Assembly (NCBI RefSeq): GCF_003115845.1
Contig: NZ_KZ819024.1
Location: 248,001-312,000, forward strand
Reading direction: 5' to 3'
Source: Brenneria roseae subsp. roseae
Lineage (GTDB): Bacteria; Pseudomonadota; Gammaproteobacteria; Enterobacterales; Enterobacteriaceae
DNA: 64,000 nt
In this document: piece by piece, positions 12,641 to 21,426 of the stretch
Layout: the number at the start of each line of letters is the position of its first letter
Position numbering within the stretch: position 1 is the first letter of the stretch
Notes under the pieces: generated by a model
The model's database searches: none
Told to the model about the DNA's origin: nothing
What the model saw: only the letters and a program-made list of their open reading frames with translations
Translations under genes and position numbers: made by a program

Positions 12641-12662
12641 AATTTCATTATTCAGGATGAAG

Positions 12663-12892
12663 ATGAAAAAACACCCGAATAAACATATTCAGGCAGCCAT
12701 TGAATATGCTTTAGCGCAGGGATGGAGATTTCACCCCAGCAACGGTCATACTTTTGGCAGGCTCATTGCGGCACACCGAACCATCACGACCACATGATGA
12801 GCATCTGGTCCACGCCGTCAAATCCGGAAAATCATGCAAAACAAATCTGCCGTAAAGTCGATAGCTGTCTGGCAATATTGAAAAAAAACTAA
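12663..12892 (+). pseudogene. HicA-like small protein, disrupted by a frameshift
   Basis: The first frame gives MKKHPNKHIQAAIEYALAQG then W, R, F and SNGHTFGRL, and then runs into a TGA at 12795. From about 12767 a second frame continues with CGTPNHHDHMMSIWSTPSNP, then ENHAKQICRKVDSCL, and stops at 12890-12892. Joined, the two halves give one protein of about 76 aa, so one base seems to be missing near 12765-12766. From memory of the family, the joined product resembles small HicA/YcfA-type (dsRBD-fold) proteins with a GH...GRLRC and WSTPRNPE.HA pattern that occur beside an HTH partner. Function is inferred. An AGG precedes the chosen ATG; another ATG lies two codons upstream. A sequencing error is an alternative explanation. 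Confidence 0.65.
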
Positions 12893-12919
12893 GCGAGAAA
12901 ACCGTTTAATGGGGAACTC

Positions 12920-13498
12920 ATGACAACCTATCACTTTTCTCTCACGCTATCGGGCGTTACCGCCGAAACAACAGGATTGGAAAATGCGCTTTTTTCCAGC
13001 GGTTGCGATGATGCTCTGATCTGTTTTTACGGCAATGCCGTCTATCTCGAATTTGATCGAGAAAGTCCCCATTTTTCCGATGCGGTAATTAGCGCCATTC
13101 GCGATATTGAGTCTGCGGGTATTAACGCCAATGTCCAATCCGTTGACGCGGCATGGGTTGGGCTCAGCGATATCGCCGCATTATCAGCTATGTCACGACA
13201 GGCGATTGCGCTGTTAAAAGACGGGAAACGCGGCGCTGGCGATTTTCCTTCTCCCGTCCAGCGTTTGAAGGGCTCTTCCCCGCTGTGGGATTGGGGTGAA
13301 GTTGCAGACTGGCTTGCAAAACAGAAAAAGATACCGCAAGAAATCGCTGACAATGCCAGGGAACTTGCCTCCATCAATCTGGCATTACAACTACGCAACG
13401 CCAGCCAGAAAGGCAAACTGAACCACTACTACACTTTACTTAATGATCAATATCAGAATGTCGATAAAATACTCGACACAACGGGGAAAAATGCATAA
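12920..13498 (+). CDS. HTH-containing partner protein of the HicA-like ORF (antitoxin-like, unproven)
   Basis: 192 aa. An N-terminal domain begins MTTYHFSLTLSGV and contains GCDDALICFYGNAVYLEFDR (about 29-48). The middle has a MerR/excisionase-like HTH pattern, VGLSDIAALSAMSRQAIALL (about 80-100), followed by FPSPV and SPLWDWGEVADWL, typical of helix-turn-helix proteins in which a Trp-containing turn follows the recognition helix. The C-terminus is helical and unrecognised. It starts 27 nt after the HicA-like ORF and shares its promoter, the layout of a type II toxin-antitoxin pair. It is intact while the putative toxin is broken. Its stop codon lies inside the T tract of the convergent sgrS terminator. 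Confidence 0.7.
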   Translation: MTTYHFSLTLSGVTAETTGLENALFSSGCDDALICFYGNAVYLEFDRESPHFSDAVISAIRDIESAGINANVQSVDAAWVGLSDIAALSAMSRQAIALLKDGKRGAGDFPSPVQRLKGSSPLWDWGEVADWLAKQKKIPQEIADNARELASINLALQLRNASQKGKLNHYYTLLNDQYQNVDKILDTTGKNA

Positions 13499-13502
13499 AA
13501 AA

Positions 13503-13526
13503 AGCCAGCGAAAGGTTTCGCTGGCT
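13503..13526 (-). terminator. SgrS terminator and Hfq-binding 3' end
   Basis: Stem AGCCAGCGAAA / TTTCGCTGGCT on the minus strand with a very short loop, followed by T at 13503-13497. In SgrS the terminator poly-U tail is also the Hfq-binding element. Confidence 0.85.
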
Positions 13527-13573
13527 GGTGAAAAGCACCATTACTCAGAATGTTTCTCTACCTTCTCTCACTA

Positions 13574-13738
13574 CTAGATCCAGTGACGGTATTCCTCTTC
13601 CGACATCTCCCCAATTTGCCACTGCGTTGCCTGTTGCAATAATGCCACTCGCTGATGAGCAGACATCCAACGCAGCCATTTCGCCTTGCACGTCGAAAGA
13701 TAAACCCGATAGAACCGATACAACGGTGAAATCGCCAT
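13574..13738 (-). CDS. sgrT: SgrT, PtsG-inhibitory peptide encoded within SgrS
   Basis: 54 aa (E. coli SgrT 43 aa). It lies in the 5' part of SgrS. The ATG at 13738-13736 has a strong GGAGG 6 nt upstream. It aligns with E. coli SgrT over FYRVYLSTCKAKWLRWMSA, the following HQR and the WQ near residue 40 (E. coli FYQHYFTATAKLCWLRWLSV, then PQR). The C-terminus is extended by about 10 residues ending EEEYRHWI. In E. coli SgrT blocks glucose transport by EIICB-Glc. A longer in-frame ATG exists at the 5' end of the RNA, but the SD-supported start is preferred. Confidence 0.87.
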   Translation of the reverse strand: MAISPLYRFYRVYLSTCKAKWLRWMSAHQRVALLQQATQWQIGEMSEEEYRHWI

Positions 13739-13828
13739 AAGCCACCTCCGCGCTTTCATTATGTAAAAGTATCGGCGTAATATAGGGAAAGATAAATTGA
13801 TGACTTTAAGGCCTGGAGTTCCTCTTTT

Positions 13829-15487
13829 ATGTCTTCCAACCGTCTGCAACAGCAGTTCATCCGTCTGTGGCAACACTTTCAAGGGCAAACCACCGACACC
13901 ACGCTGCAAGAGTTGGCCGGCGTCTTAAGCTGTTCACGTCGCCATATCCGTTCTCTTCTGGGGGCGATGCAGCAACAAGGATGGCTGACCTGGCAGGCGG
14001 AAGCGGGCAGGGGCAAACGCTCGCAGCTTTCGTTCATTTATACCGGGTTGGCCCTGCAACAGCAGCGCGCAGAAGATTTACTGGAGCAAGATCGCATCGA
14101 TCAGTTAGTGCAGCTTGTCGGCGACAAAGAAACGGTACGTCAGATGCTGCTTGCCCACCTTGGCCGCAGTTTCCGGCAGGGTAAACACATTCTGCGAATC
14201 CTCTATTACCGCCCACTGCGTAATCTACTGCCAGGATCGGCATTACGACGTTCGGAAATGCATATAGCCCGGCAAATTTTCAGCGGGTTGACCAATATAA
14301 ATGAGGAAAACGGGGAACTAAAACCCGATCTGGCGCATCACTGGCAAATGCTGGAACCGCTGCGCTGGCGATTCTACCTGCGTCCTTCTATCCGTTTTCA
14401 TCATGGTCGGGAGCTGACGATGGACGATGTCATCAGTTCGCTTACCCGACTAACCGAACTGCCGCTGTTCTCTCACATCAAAAAAGTCACCTCGCCGATG
14501 CCTTTTGTGATTGATGTGCAGTTGCACAGCGCCGACCACTGGCTGCCGTGGCTGCTTGGCAGCATCCCCGCTATGATCCTGCCGCAGGAGTGGCGGACCC
14601 TGCCCGATTTTGCCCGACGCCCCATTGGCACCGGTCCTTACACTGTCGTGAGCAATAACAACAGTCATATGAAAATACGCGCATTCGATGACTATTTTGG
14701 CTATCGGACCCTTATTGATGAAGTGAATATCTGGGTATTGCCGGACGAACCGGAAGAACTGAGCGTTTCCGTCAAATTGCAGTCCGATGATTCCCACAAT
14801 GAACAGTTGGAAAGCAGAATGGAGGAAGGATGCTATTTCATCCTGTTCGATAAACGTTCGCCGCTGGCTAAACGCCCGGAAATCCGCCGCTGGCTCTGGC
14901 AGGTGTTTAACCCCATCGCCCTGCTGAGCCACGCCGATGCTATCCGTCAGCTCGACTGGTCACCGGCCTACAGCCTGCTGCCACGCTGGCACCATCATCA
15001 GCCGGACAAGCCGCTGCCCATGCCGCAAGGACTTAAGCAAATTACGCTGACCTTTTATCAGGAACATCCTGAGTACCGGATACTCAGTGAAATCATGAGT
15101 AAGCTGCTGGAAAAGCATGGCGTGAAGCTACACGTACAGATCGTCAGTTACGAAGACTGGTATCAGGGCAATATTGAAAGCGATATCTGGTTCAGTAGCG
15201 TGAACTGCTATTTACCGATCGAATTCTCGCTGTTCGCGATGCTTTATGAACTGCCGCTGATGCAACACTGTCTGGATAGCGATCTGCACCATGATGCACA
15301 GCAATGGCGCAATCACACCCTGTCCATAGCTGAGTGGTGCGATAAGCTGGTCAACAGCGGCCAACTACAACCCTTACTCCATCACTGGCTGAAACTTCAG
15401 GGACAGCGCAGTATGCGAGGCATCAGAATGAATATGCTGGGCTGGTTTGACTTCAAATCAGCCTGGTTTGCACCGCCAGAAAACTGA
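13829..15487 (+). CDS. sgrR: SgrR, transcriptional activator of sgrS
   Basis: 552 aa (E. coli 551). It has an N-terminal winged-helix/HTH domain (about 1-110; [20 protein letters not shown] is the HTH) fused to a periplasmic solute-binding-like domain of the SBP_bac_5 class (about 165-480), unusual in a cytoplasmic regulator. It senses glucose-phosphate stress and activates sgrS. It lies 69 nt from the predicted sgrS start in the opposite direction, as in E. coli. The TPP riboswitch of thiBPQ follows directly. Confidence 0.95.
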   Translation: MSSNRLQQQFIRLWQHFQGQTTDTTLQELAGVLSCSRRHIRSLLGAMQQQGWLTWQAEAGRGKRSQLSFIYTGLALQQQRAEDLLEQDRIDQLVQLVGDKETVRQMLLAHLGRSFRQGKHILRILYYRPLRNLLPGSALRRSEMHIARQIFSGLTNINEENGELKPDLAHHWQMLEPLRWRFYLRPSIRFHHGRELTMDDVISSLTRLTELPLFSHIKKVTSPMPFVIDVQLHSADHWLPWLLGSIPAMILPQEWRTLPDFARRPIGTGPYTVVSNNNSHMKIRAFDDYFGYRTLIDEVNIWVLPDEPEELSVSVKLQSDDSHNEQLESRMEEGCYFILFDKRSPLAKRPEIRRWLWQVFNPIALLSHADAIRQLDWSPAYSLLPRWHHHQPDKPLPMPQGLKQITLTFYQEHPEYRILSEIMSKLLEKHGVKLHVQIVSYEDWYQGNIESDIWFSSVNCYLPIEFSLFAMLYELPLMQHCLDSDLHHDAQQWRNHTLSIAEWCDKLVNSGQLQPLLHHWLKLQGQRSMRGIRMNMLGWFDFKSAWFAPPEN

Positions 15488-15526
15488 GAACCTTTCCCTG
15501 CCCCCCTGAACCCTTTACAATGGGAC

Positions 15527-15645
15527 GTTCTCAACGGGGTGCGGAAAAGGTTGCGCCACAAGATTGGCATTGGCGCGAGATTTTTCGCTGAGAAAACACC
15601 CGTCGAACCTGATCCGGTTAATACCGGCGAAGGGATTTGAGAGTG
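15527..15645 (+). promoter_or_regulatory. TPP riboswitch (THI element) of thiBPQ
   Basis: The conserved core is present: ACGGGGTGC near 15533, then the thi-box CTGAGA (15589-15594), ACCTGATCCGGTTAATACCG (about 15607-15626) and CGAAGGGA. It lies just upstream of thiB, where E. coli has the same element (annotated as sroA). TPP binding should shut off expression of the thiamine transporter. Confidence 0.95.
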
Positions 15646-15697
15646 CTCATTGCTGACTCAAAGACCTTTGCCACCCCATGATTCTCAGGAGTGCAAA

Positions 15698-16717
15698 GTG
15701 TTAAATACATCATTATTAAAACGTTCGGCAGCCATGCTGAAAAAGAGCCTGCCTTGTCTTTTACTGATTTCCGCACCGGCCTTCGCCAAACCTGCGCTCA
15801 CCGTTTATACCTACGATTCTTTTGCCTCTGAATGGGGACCGGGTCCGGTAATCAAAACCGCGTTTGAAAAAGAGTGCGAGTGCGAACTGAATTTTGTCGC
15901 GCTGGAAGATGGCGCCTCGCTTCTGAACCGCCTGCGGATGGAAGGTAAAAACAGCAAGGCGGATATCATTTTAGGGCTGGACAATAACCTGTTGCAGGCC
16001 GCGGAACAGACCGGTCTGTTTACAAAAAACGATCTGGATACCAGCGCGGTTAACGTGCCTGGCGGTTGGAACAACACGACGTTTGTCCCTTACGACTACG
16101 GCTATTTTGCGTTTGTTTACAACAAAGAAACGCTGAAGAATCCTCCCAGAAGCCTTCATGAGCTGATCGACAGTCCGGAAGCCTGGAAAGTGATCTATCA
16201 AGATCCGCGCACCAGTACGCCGGGTTTGGGACTGCTGTTATGGATACAGCAAGTGTACGGCGAGCAGGCTCCGCAGGCGTGGCAGAAACTGGCGAAAAAA
16301 ACCGTTACGGTCACCAAAGGCTGGAGCGAAGCCTACGGTTTATTCCTGAAAGGCGAGGCCGATCTGGTACTCAGCTATACAACCTCTCCGGCGTATCACA
16401 TTATTGAAGAGAAAAAAGAGAATTACGCGGCCGCGAATTTCAGTGAAGGACATTACCTGCAAATTGAAGTCGCCGGGCAACTGGCCGCCAGCAAACAGCC
16501 GGAACTAGCGAAACGCTTTATGCAATTCATTCTGAGTCCGGCATTCCAGCAGGCGATTCCCACGACCAACTGGATGTATCCGGCGGTCCCAACCGAACTG
16601 CCGGTCGGATTCGCCACACTCCCTGTACCGGAGAAAGCATTGCAATACAGCGCACAACAGGTGGCGGAGCAAAGGAATAACTGGATTCAGGCATGGCAAC
16701 GCGCAGTCAGCCACTGA
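15698..16717 (+). CDS. thiB: Thiamine/TPP ABC transporter, periplasmic binding protein
   Basis: 339 aa from the GTG at 15698, chosen because CAGGAG lies at ideal spacing; an internal ATG at 15734 matches the shorter E. coli N-terminus (327 aa). Signal peptide: basic start, hydrophobic core and cleavage after SAPAFA. The mature protein begins KPALTVYTYDSFASEWGPGP, characteristic of ThiB. It captures thiamine, TMP and TPP for import by ThiP and ThiQ. The gene overlaps thiP and is controlled by the upstream TPP riboswitch. Confidence 0.95.
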   Translation: MLNTSLLKRSAAMLKKSLPCLLLISAPAFAKPALTVYTYDSFASEWGPGPVIKTAFEKECECELNFVALEDGASLLNRLRMEGKNSKADIILGLDNNLLQAAEQTGLFTKNDLDTSAVNVPGGWNNTTFVPYDYGYFAFVYNKETLKNPPRSLHELIDSPEAWKVIYQDPRTSTPGLGLLLWIQQVYGEQAPQAWQKLAKKTVTVTKGWSEAYGLFLKGEADLVLSYTTSPAYHIIEEKKENYAAANFSEGHYLQIEVAGQLAASKQPELAKRFMQFILSPAFQQAIPTTNWMYPAVPTELPVGFATLPVPEKALQYSAQQVAEQRNNWIQAWQRAVSH

Positions 16718-18303
16718 CCGCAGGAAGTCTGTGGCCGGGATTACTGGCTGCCACGCTGTTAATTTCAGTCGCCGTTCTGGCTTTCGGGGCGCTATGGCTA
16801 CAGGCCCCCGACAGCCAGTGGCAGACCTTATGGCAGGACAGCTATCTGTGGCATGTCATTCGATTCACCTTCTGGCAGGCATTCCTGTCCGCACTGCTTT
16901 CTACCGTCCCCGCCATTTTCCTCGCCAGAGCCTTGTACCGTCGCCGTTTCCCCGGCTACCGCTGGCTATTGCGACTCTGCGCCATGACGCTGGTGCTGCC
17001 CGTGCTGGTCGCCGTTTTTGGTTTGCTCAGCGTGTATGGCCGTCAAGGTTGGCTGGCGCAGCTACTGGGATTTTTAGGCCTGCCCTACCCGTTTTCACCT
17101 TATGGTCTGCAAGGCATTCTGCTGGCGCATATTTTCTTTAACCTACCGCTGGCAACCCGCCTGTTATTGCAATCGCTGGAAAGCATTGCGACAGAACAGC
17201 GCCAGTTGGCTGCTCAACTGGGCATGAATGATTGGCAGCATTTGCGTATCGTCGAATGGCCCGCACTGCGCAGACAAATTTTACCGACGGCCGCACTGAT
17301 TTTCATGCTTTGCTTTGCCAGTTTTGCCACCGTGCTGTCTCTTGGCGGCGGTCCACAGGCGACCACCATTGAGTTGGCCATTTATCAGGCGCTGAGCTTT
17401 GATTACGATCCCTCGCGCGCCGCGTTACTGGCGTTAATCCAGATGAGCTGCTGTCTCGGGCTGGTGCTGCTCAGCCAGCGCCTGGGCCGAATCTTGCCGG
17501 TCGGCAGCACCCGGCAGTTAGTATGGCGTAACCCGCAGGACAGCCTGTTAAGCCGGTTTTGTGACAGCTTGCTGATTGGCGCATTACTGCTTTTGGTGGT
17601 CCCGCCCCTGCTGGCGGTGGTCGTTGATGGCGTTAATCTTTCCCTGATCGCCGTGCTGCAACAGCCGGTTTTGTGGCAAACCTTGTTTACCTCACTGCGT
17701 ATTGCGCTGAGCGCAGGTCTGCTGTGTCTTGCCCTGACCATGATGTTGCTCTGGAGCAGCCGGGAACTGAAGTTGCGCCAACAACCTTTATACGGTCAGT
17801 TAATGAATCTGAGCGGCATGCTGATCCTCGCCATGCCCGGCATTGTGCTCGCGACCGGTTTTTTCCTGTTACTGAATAATACGGTGGGATTACCGGACTC
17901 CCCTTATGCGTTAGTCGTGATGACCAACGCGCTGATGGCGATCCCCTACGCGCTCAAAGTGCTGGAAAATCCCATGTACGATGTGGCCGAACGCTATAAT
18001 CAGCTCTGCCTGTCGTTGGATCTGCGGGGCTGGCGACGTTTAAAAATTATCGAACTGACCGCGCTGAAACAGCCGCTGGCGCAGGCGCTGGCCTTTGCCA
18101 GCGTATTGTCGATCGGAGATTTTGGCGTTATCGCATTGTTCGGCAGTGAGCAGTTTCGCACCTTGCCTTTTTATCTTTATCAGCAGATTGGTTCCTATCG
18201 CAGCGCCGATGGCGCCGTGACCGCACTGTTACTGATGCTTATCTGCTTTACGTTATTCACCCTGATTGAAAAACTGGCAGGTCGTCATGATCGCTCTCGA
18301 TAA
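16693..18303 (+). CDS. thiP: Thiamine ABC transporter, permease
   Basis: 536 aa, the E. coli length. It is an inner-membrane permease with two fused permease halves and about 12 hydrophobic segments. EAA loops are visible in each half: [20 protein letters not shown] (about 173-192), and [19 protein letters not shown] in the second half. It overlaps thiB by 25 nt, and thiQ starts before its stop, so the three genes are tightly coupled. Confidence 0.96.
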   Translation: MATRSQPLTAGSLWPGLLAATLLISVAVLAFGALWLQAPDSQWQTLWQDSYLWHVIRFTFWQAFLSALLSTVPAIFLARALYRRRFPGYRWLLRLCAMTLVLPVLVAVFGLLSVYGRQGWLAQLLGFLGLPYPFSPYGLQGILLAHIFFNLPLATRLLLQSLESIATEQRQLAAQLGMNDWQHLRIVEWPALRRQILPTAALIFMLCFASFATVLSLGGGPQATTIELAIYQALSFDYDPSRAALLALIQMSCCLGLVLLSQRLGRILPVGSTRQLVWRNPQDSLLSRFCDSLLIGALLLLVVPPLLAVVVDGVNLSLIAVLQQPVLWQTLFTSLRIALSAGLLCLALTMMLLWSSRELKLRQQPLYGQLMNLSGMLILAMPGIVLATGFFLLLNNTVGLPDSPYALVVMTNALMAIPYALKVLENPMYDVAERYNQLCLSLDLRGWRRLKIIELTALKQPLAQALAFASVLSIGDFGVIALFGSEQFRTLPFYLYQQIGSYRSADGAVTALLLMLICFTLFTLIEKLAGRHDRSR

Positions 18304-18985
18304 GCTGACATACCTCTATCAGCACTTTCCCATGCGCTTTGATTTCCACGTTCAATCCGGCGAACGTGTTGCTATTCTCGGCCCCAGCGGCGCGGGGAAA
18401 AGCACGCTGCTGAATCTGATTGCCGGCTTTCTGATGGCGAACAGCGGTACATTGCGTTTGAATGGCGAAGAACACCGGCATACGCCGCCCGCCAAACGGC
18501 CGGTATCGATCCTGTTTCAGGAAAATAACCTCTTTCCCCATCTGACCATCGAGCAAAACATGGCGCTGGGCCTAAACCCCGGTCTGCGCCTCAGTGGCGC
18601 ACAGCGGGAAACGCTGCGGCACATTGCCGACAAGGTTGGATTGACGACATTGCTCAGCCGTCTGCCGTCACAGGTTTCAGGGGGACAACGGCAGCGTGCC
18701 GCGTTGGCTCGCTGTCTGGTCCGCCAGCGCCCTATTCTGCTGCTGGATGAACCATTTTCCGCGCTCGATCCCGCATTGCGCCTGGAAATGCTGGAACTGC
18801 TCGACGAGATTTGTCTGGATCGCCAGCTCACGCTGCTGATGGTTTCCCATAATCTGGACGATGCGATCCGCATTGCGGAACGCACCATGCTGATTGTCGA
18901 TGGACAGATTGGCTATGATGGACCGACACGAGCATTGCAGGATGGCAGCGCCGATGCGGCGAAAATACTGGGAATTCGGGGATAA
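18287..18985 (+). CDS. thiQ: Thiamine ABC transporter, ATP-binding protein
   Basis: 232 aa from the ATG at 18287, equal to E. coli ThiQ; a longer frame from 18266 has no support. It is an ABC ATPase: Walker [14 protein letters not shown] (about 31-43), signature [15 protein letters not shown] (about 130-144), Walker [13 protein letters not shown], and an H-loop His in MVSHNLDDA. It powers ThiP. The start lies inside the thiP 3' end (17-nt overlap). Confidence 0.96.
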   Translation: MIALDKLTYLYQHFPMRFDFHVQSGERVAILGPSGAGKSTLLNLIAGFLMANSGTLRLNGEEHRHTPPAKRPVSILFQENNLFPHLTIEQNMALGLNPGLRLSGAQRETLRHIADKVGLTTLLSRLPSQVSGGQRQRAALARCLVRQRPILLLDEPFSALDPALRLEMLELLDEICLDRQLTLLMVSHNLDDAIRIAERTMLIVDGQIGYDGPTRALQDGSADAAKILGIRG

Positions 18986-19118
18986 ACGCGCTTGCTCATC
19001 ACCAGAAAAAGTGTGACCGCTCGCGGATTTCAGCTTTTTATCCCTCACGGGTATTGTGTCCTTTTCACGACCTGTGCTTATATGAATAAGTGACTTAATC
19101 GTTAATAACAGGATTCCC

Positions 19119-19223
19119 GTGACGCACTATTCTTCCACTTCAACACTACTAAGCACCGCGCATGTTGACGCGGTCGTCGTCGTGCGCGTGGTTGTGGTGG
19201 TGGTCGTCGGCAGCGCGCCGTAA
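19119..19223 (+). CDS. ivbL: ilvB operon leader peptide (IvbL-like)
   Basis: 34 codons starting at GTG (19119). It carries two Leu (CTA CTA at residues 10-11), then four Val, one Arg and seven more Val (residues 19-30): 11 valine codons in 12 positions, ending GSAP. E. coli IvbL has the same VVVVRVVVVVGNAP architecture. A terminator hairpin lies 28 nt after its stop, then ilvB. Starvation for valine or leucine should stall the ribosome and relieve attenuation. The ribosome binding site is AGGA, at short spacing. Confidence 0.9.
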   Translation: MTHYSSTSTLLSTAHVDAVVVVRVVVVVVVGSAP

Positions 19224-19251
19224 CGGGTTCCGAATCAAACCAAAGATTCCC

Positions 19252-19289
19252 AAACCCCGCCGGCGCCAGCCGAGCGGGGTTTCTTGTTT
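19252..19289 (+). terminator. ilvBN attenuator
   Basis: Perfect 9-bp stem, AAACCCCGC (19252-19260) with GCGGGGTTT (19274-19282), followed by the T-rich CTTGTTTC. It lies between the valine-rich leader peptide and ilvB. Confidence 0.88.
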
Positions 19290-19337
19290 CTACCCTCCCG
19301 CTCTGAAAACGCACCGGCCCTGATGAAGGATATACAT

Positions 19338-21002
19338 ATGCGTTATACAGGCGCCCAGTTGATTGTCCGGCTGCTCGAACAGCAGGGCATCACAACAGTA
19401 GCAGGGATCCCCGGTGGTGCAGCCCTGCCGTTATACGACGCGCTCGGCCAGAGCAAAACCATCCGACACGTACTGGCACGTCACGAGCAGGGAGCAGGAT
19501 TTATGGCTCAAGGCATGGCGAGGGCCAATGGGCGCGCCGCCGTCTGCATGGCGTCAAGCGGCCCGGGCGCAACCAACCTGCTGACCGCCATTGCCGATGC
19601 CAAACTCGATTCTATTCCATTGGTCTGCATTACCGGACAGGTGTCCTCCAGCATGATCGGGACAGATGCCTTTCAGGAAGTCGACACCTATGGCATTTCC
19701 ATCCCGGTGACCAAACACAACTATCTGGTTCGTGACATCAAAGAGTTACCGCGCGTTATCCCTGAGGCCTTTCGCATCGCACAATCCGGCCGGCCCGGTC
19801 CGGTCTGGATCGATATTCCCAAAGATATACAAACTGCCGAGATCGAATTGGATATGCTGCCGCCAATAAGCCAAAACGATCGTCCGCCGGCCATCGATGC
19901 TCAGAAAATCGCGCAGGCAGCCGCCATGATTAACACGGCACAGCGTCCAATTCTCTATCTGGGCGGCGGTATTATCAGCGCATCGGCACACGAACAGGCC
20001 GTGCAACTTGCTGAACGCGCTAATCTGCCCACCACCATGACGCTGATGGCGTTAGGCGCCATGCCAGTGGATCACCCGCTGTCGCTTGGCATGCTGGGTA
20101 TGCATGCCGCACGCTCAACCAATTTGATCTTGCAGCAGGCGGATTTATTAATTGTGCTGGGGGCACGCTTTGACGATCGTGCGATTGGTAAAGCGGAACA
20201 GTTCTGTCCTCAGGCCAGCGTGATTCACATTGATATCGATCCGGCTGAGCTGGGCAAGATCCGGCAATCGCATGTCGCGCTGAATGCCGATGTTGCCGAA
20301 GCGCTGGATCAACTGTTGCCGCTGATCGAAACGCAGCGACGCGACGTGTGGCGTAAAACGATCGGTGACTTGCAGCATGAATTTCCGTTCCACATGCCGA
20401 ACGCTAACGATCCGCTGAGTCATTACGGCCTGATCCAGGCTGCCGCGCAGGCGCTGACGGATGATGCCATCATTGCTACCGATGTCGGACAACACCAGAT
20501 GTGGGTTGCGCAATCTTATCCACTGCGCCGGCCACGACAGTGGCTGACGTCCGGCGGGTTGGGCACCATGGGTTTCGGTTTGCCAGCCGCAATGGGCGCC
20601 GCATTAGCCGAACCTGAACGTACCGTGGTGTGTTTTTCCGGTGATGGCAGCCTGATGATGAATATTCAGGAAATGGCGACCGCCGCAGAAGAAGGGTTGA
20701 ATGTCAAAATTATCCTGATGAACAACCAGTCGCTGGGATTGGTTCATCAGCAGCAGGATCTGTTCTTCCAGAAACGCATCTTTGCCGCAGACTATCGTTA
20801 CAGAACCGATTTCCTGGCCATTGCCGCCGGTTTCGGCTTCGCCACCTGCGATCTGAATGCGGCAGACGATCCGCGAACGGCACTGGCAGAAGCATTGAAC
20901 CGCCCCGGCCCCGCGCTGATCCACGTCTTGATAGATGTGAATGAAAAAGTATATCCCATGGTGCCGCCGGGCGCCGCCAACATTGATATGATCGGAGATT
21001 AA
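19338..21002 (+). CDS. ilvB: Acetolactate synthase I, catalytic subunit IlvB
   Basis: 554 aa from the ATG at 19338 (E. coli 562), chosen for the GAAGGA ribosome binding site; the frame extends upstream into the attenuator. ThDP enzyme with catalytic Glu50 in ARHEQ, the [14 protein letters not shown] signature, and the ThDP/Mg motif [14 protein letters not shown]. The protein is closer to IlvB than to IlvI of this genome, judging by GIPGG and the [17 protein letters not shown] stretch. It forms a second acetohydroxyacid synthase with IlvN. In E. coli ilvBN is far away; here it lies between thiQ and yabI. Confidence 0.95.
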   Translation: MRYTGAQLIVRLLEQQGITTVAGIPGGAALPLYDALGQSKTIRHVLARHEQGAGFMAQGMARANGRAAVCMASSGPGATNLLTAIADAKLDSIPLVCITGQVSSSMIGTDAFQEVDTYGISIPVTKHNYLVRDIKELPRVIPEAFRIAQSGRPGPVWIDIPKDIQTAEIELDMLPPISQNDRPPAIDAQKIAQAAAMINTAQRPILYLGGGIISASAHEQAVQLAERANLPTTMTLMALGAMPVDHPLSLGMLGMHAARSTNLILQQADLLIVLGARFDDRAIGKAEQFCPQASVIHIDIDPAELGKIRQSHVALNADVAEALDQLLPLIETQRRDVWRKTIGDLQHEFPFHMPNANDPLSHYGLIQAAAQALTDDAIIATDVGQHQMWVAQSYPLRRPRQWLTSGGLGTMGFGLPAAMGAALAEPERTVVCFSGDGSLMMNIQEMATAAEEGLNVKIILMNNQSLGLVHQQQDLFFQKRIFAADYRYRTDFLAIAAGFGFATCDLNAADDPRTALAEALNRPGPALIHVLIDVNEKVYPMVPPGAANIDMIGD

Positions 21003-21006
21003 GACC

Positions 21007-21300
21007 ATGCCACATCAATCCACCTCAAAACAGGTCACGTTGGAACTCTCGGTGCGCAACCACCCCGGCGTCATGTCGCACGTGTGCGGACTGTTTGCCC
21101 GTCGAGCCTTTAACGTGGAAGGGATTCTCTGTATGCCGCTGGCCGGCGGCGATGAAAGCCGCATCTGGCTACTGGTGCAGGACGATCAGCGGCTACCGCA
21201 GATGATCAGTCAGGTCGAAAAACTGGAAGATGTGATTAAGGTACAGCGTCATGGCGAGGAAATGCGCATCTTTGATCAGGTAGCAGAGTTTTATCGATAG
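21007..21300 (+). CDS. ilvN: Acetolactate synthase I, regulatory subunit IlvN
   Basis: 97 aa (E. coli IlvN 96). It is a single ACT-domain small subunit without the C-terminal domain of IlvH, as typical for IlvN. Diagnostic stretches are [20 protein letters not shown] (about 16-35), NVEGILC and the [20 protein letters not shown] region. It activates IlvB and confers valine inhibition. It starts 4 nt after the ilvB stop. Confidence 0.95.
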   Translation: MPHQSTSKQVTLELSVRNHPGVMSHVCGLFARRAFNVEGILCMPLAGGDESRIWLLVQDDQRLPQMISQVEKLEDVIKVQRHGEEMRIFDQVAEFYR

Positions 21301-21349
21301 GACTGCTGACTGAAGTGGCACTGTTGACGTTAATGAACAGCGGAAGATA

Positions 21350-21384
21350 CACGGGGTACACATCTCAAACCGGATAACCCCGTG
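21350..21384. terminator. Possible bidirectional terminator between ilvN and yabI
   Basis: An 8-bp stem, CACGGGGT (21350-21357) with ACCCCGTG (21377-21384), with a 19-nt loop, sits between the convergent genes. No clear T tract on either side. Confidence 0.3.
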
Positions 21385-21426
21385 CCTCTTCACCCTCATT
21401 ATCCGCCAGGTTCACCCTGATAAACT

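Larger units (their letters stand above)
13497..13760 (-). ncRNA. sgrS: SgrS small RNA (glucose-phosphate stress)
   Basis: About 264 nt on the minus strand, divergent from sgrR as in E. coli. The 5' end resembles E. coli SgrS (ATGAAAGC, then GGAGG and the sgrT start codon). The 3' part carries CTGAGTAATGGTG (13548-13536), matching the E. coli core CTGAGTATTGGTG that pairs with ptsG mRNA. It ends with a strong hairpin, GCCAGCGAAA / TTTCGCTGGC, and seven T. A TACTTT -10 box (13771-13766) places the start near 13760; the -35 is weak, as expected for an SgrR-activated promoter. SgrS base-pairs with sugar-transporter mRNAs through Hfq; the Hfq and target roles are known from E. coli. Confidence 0.92.
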
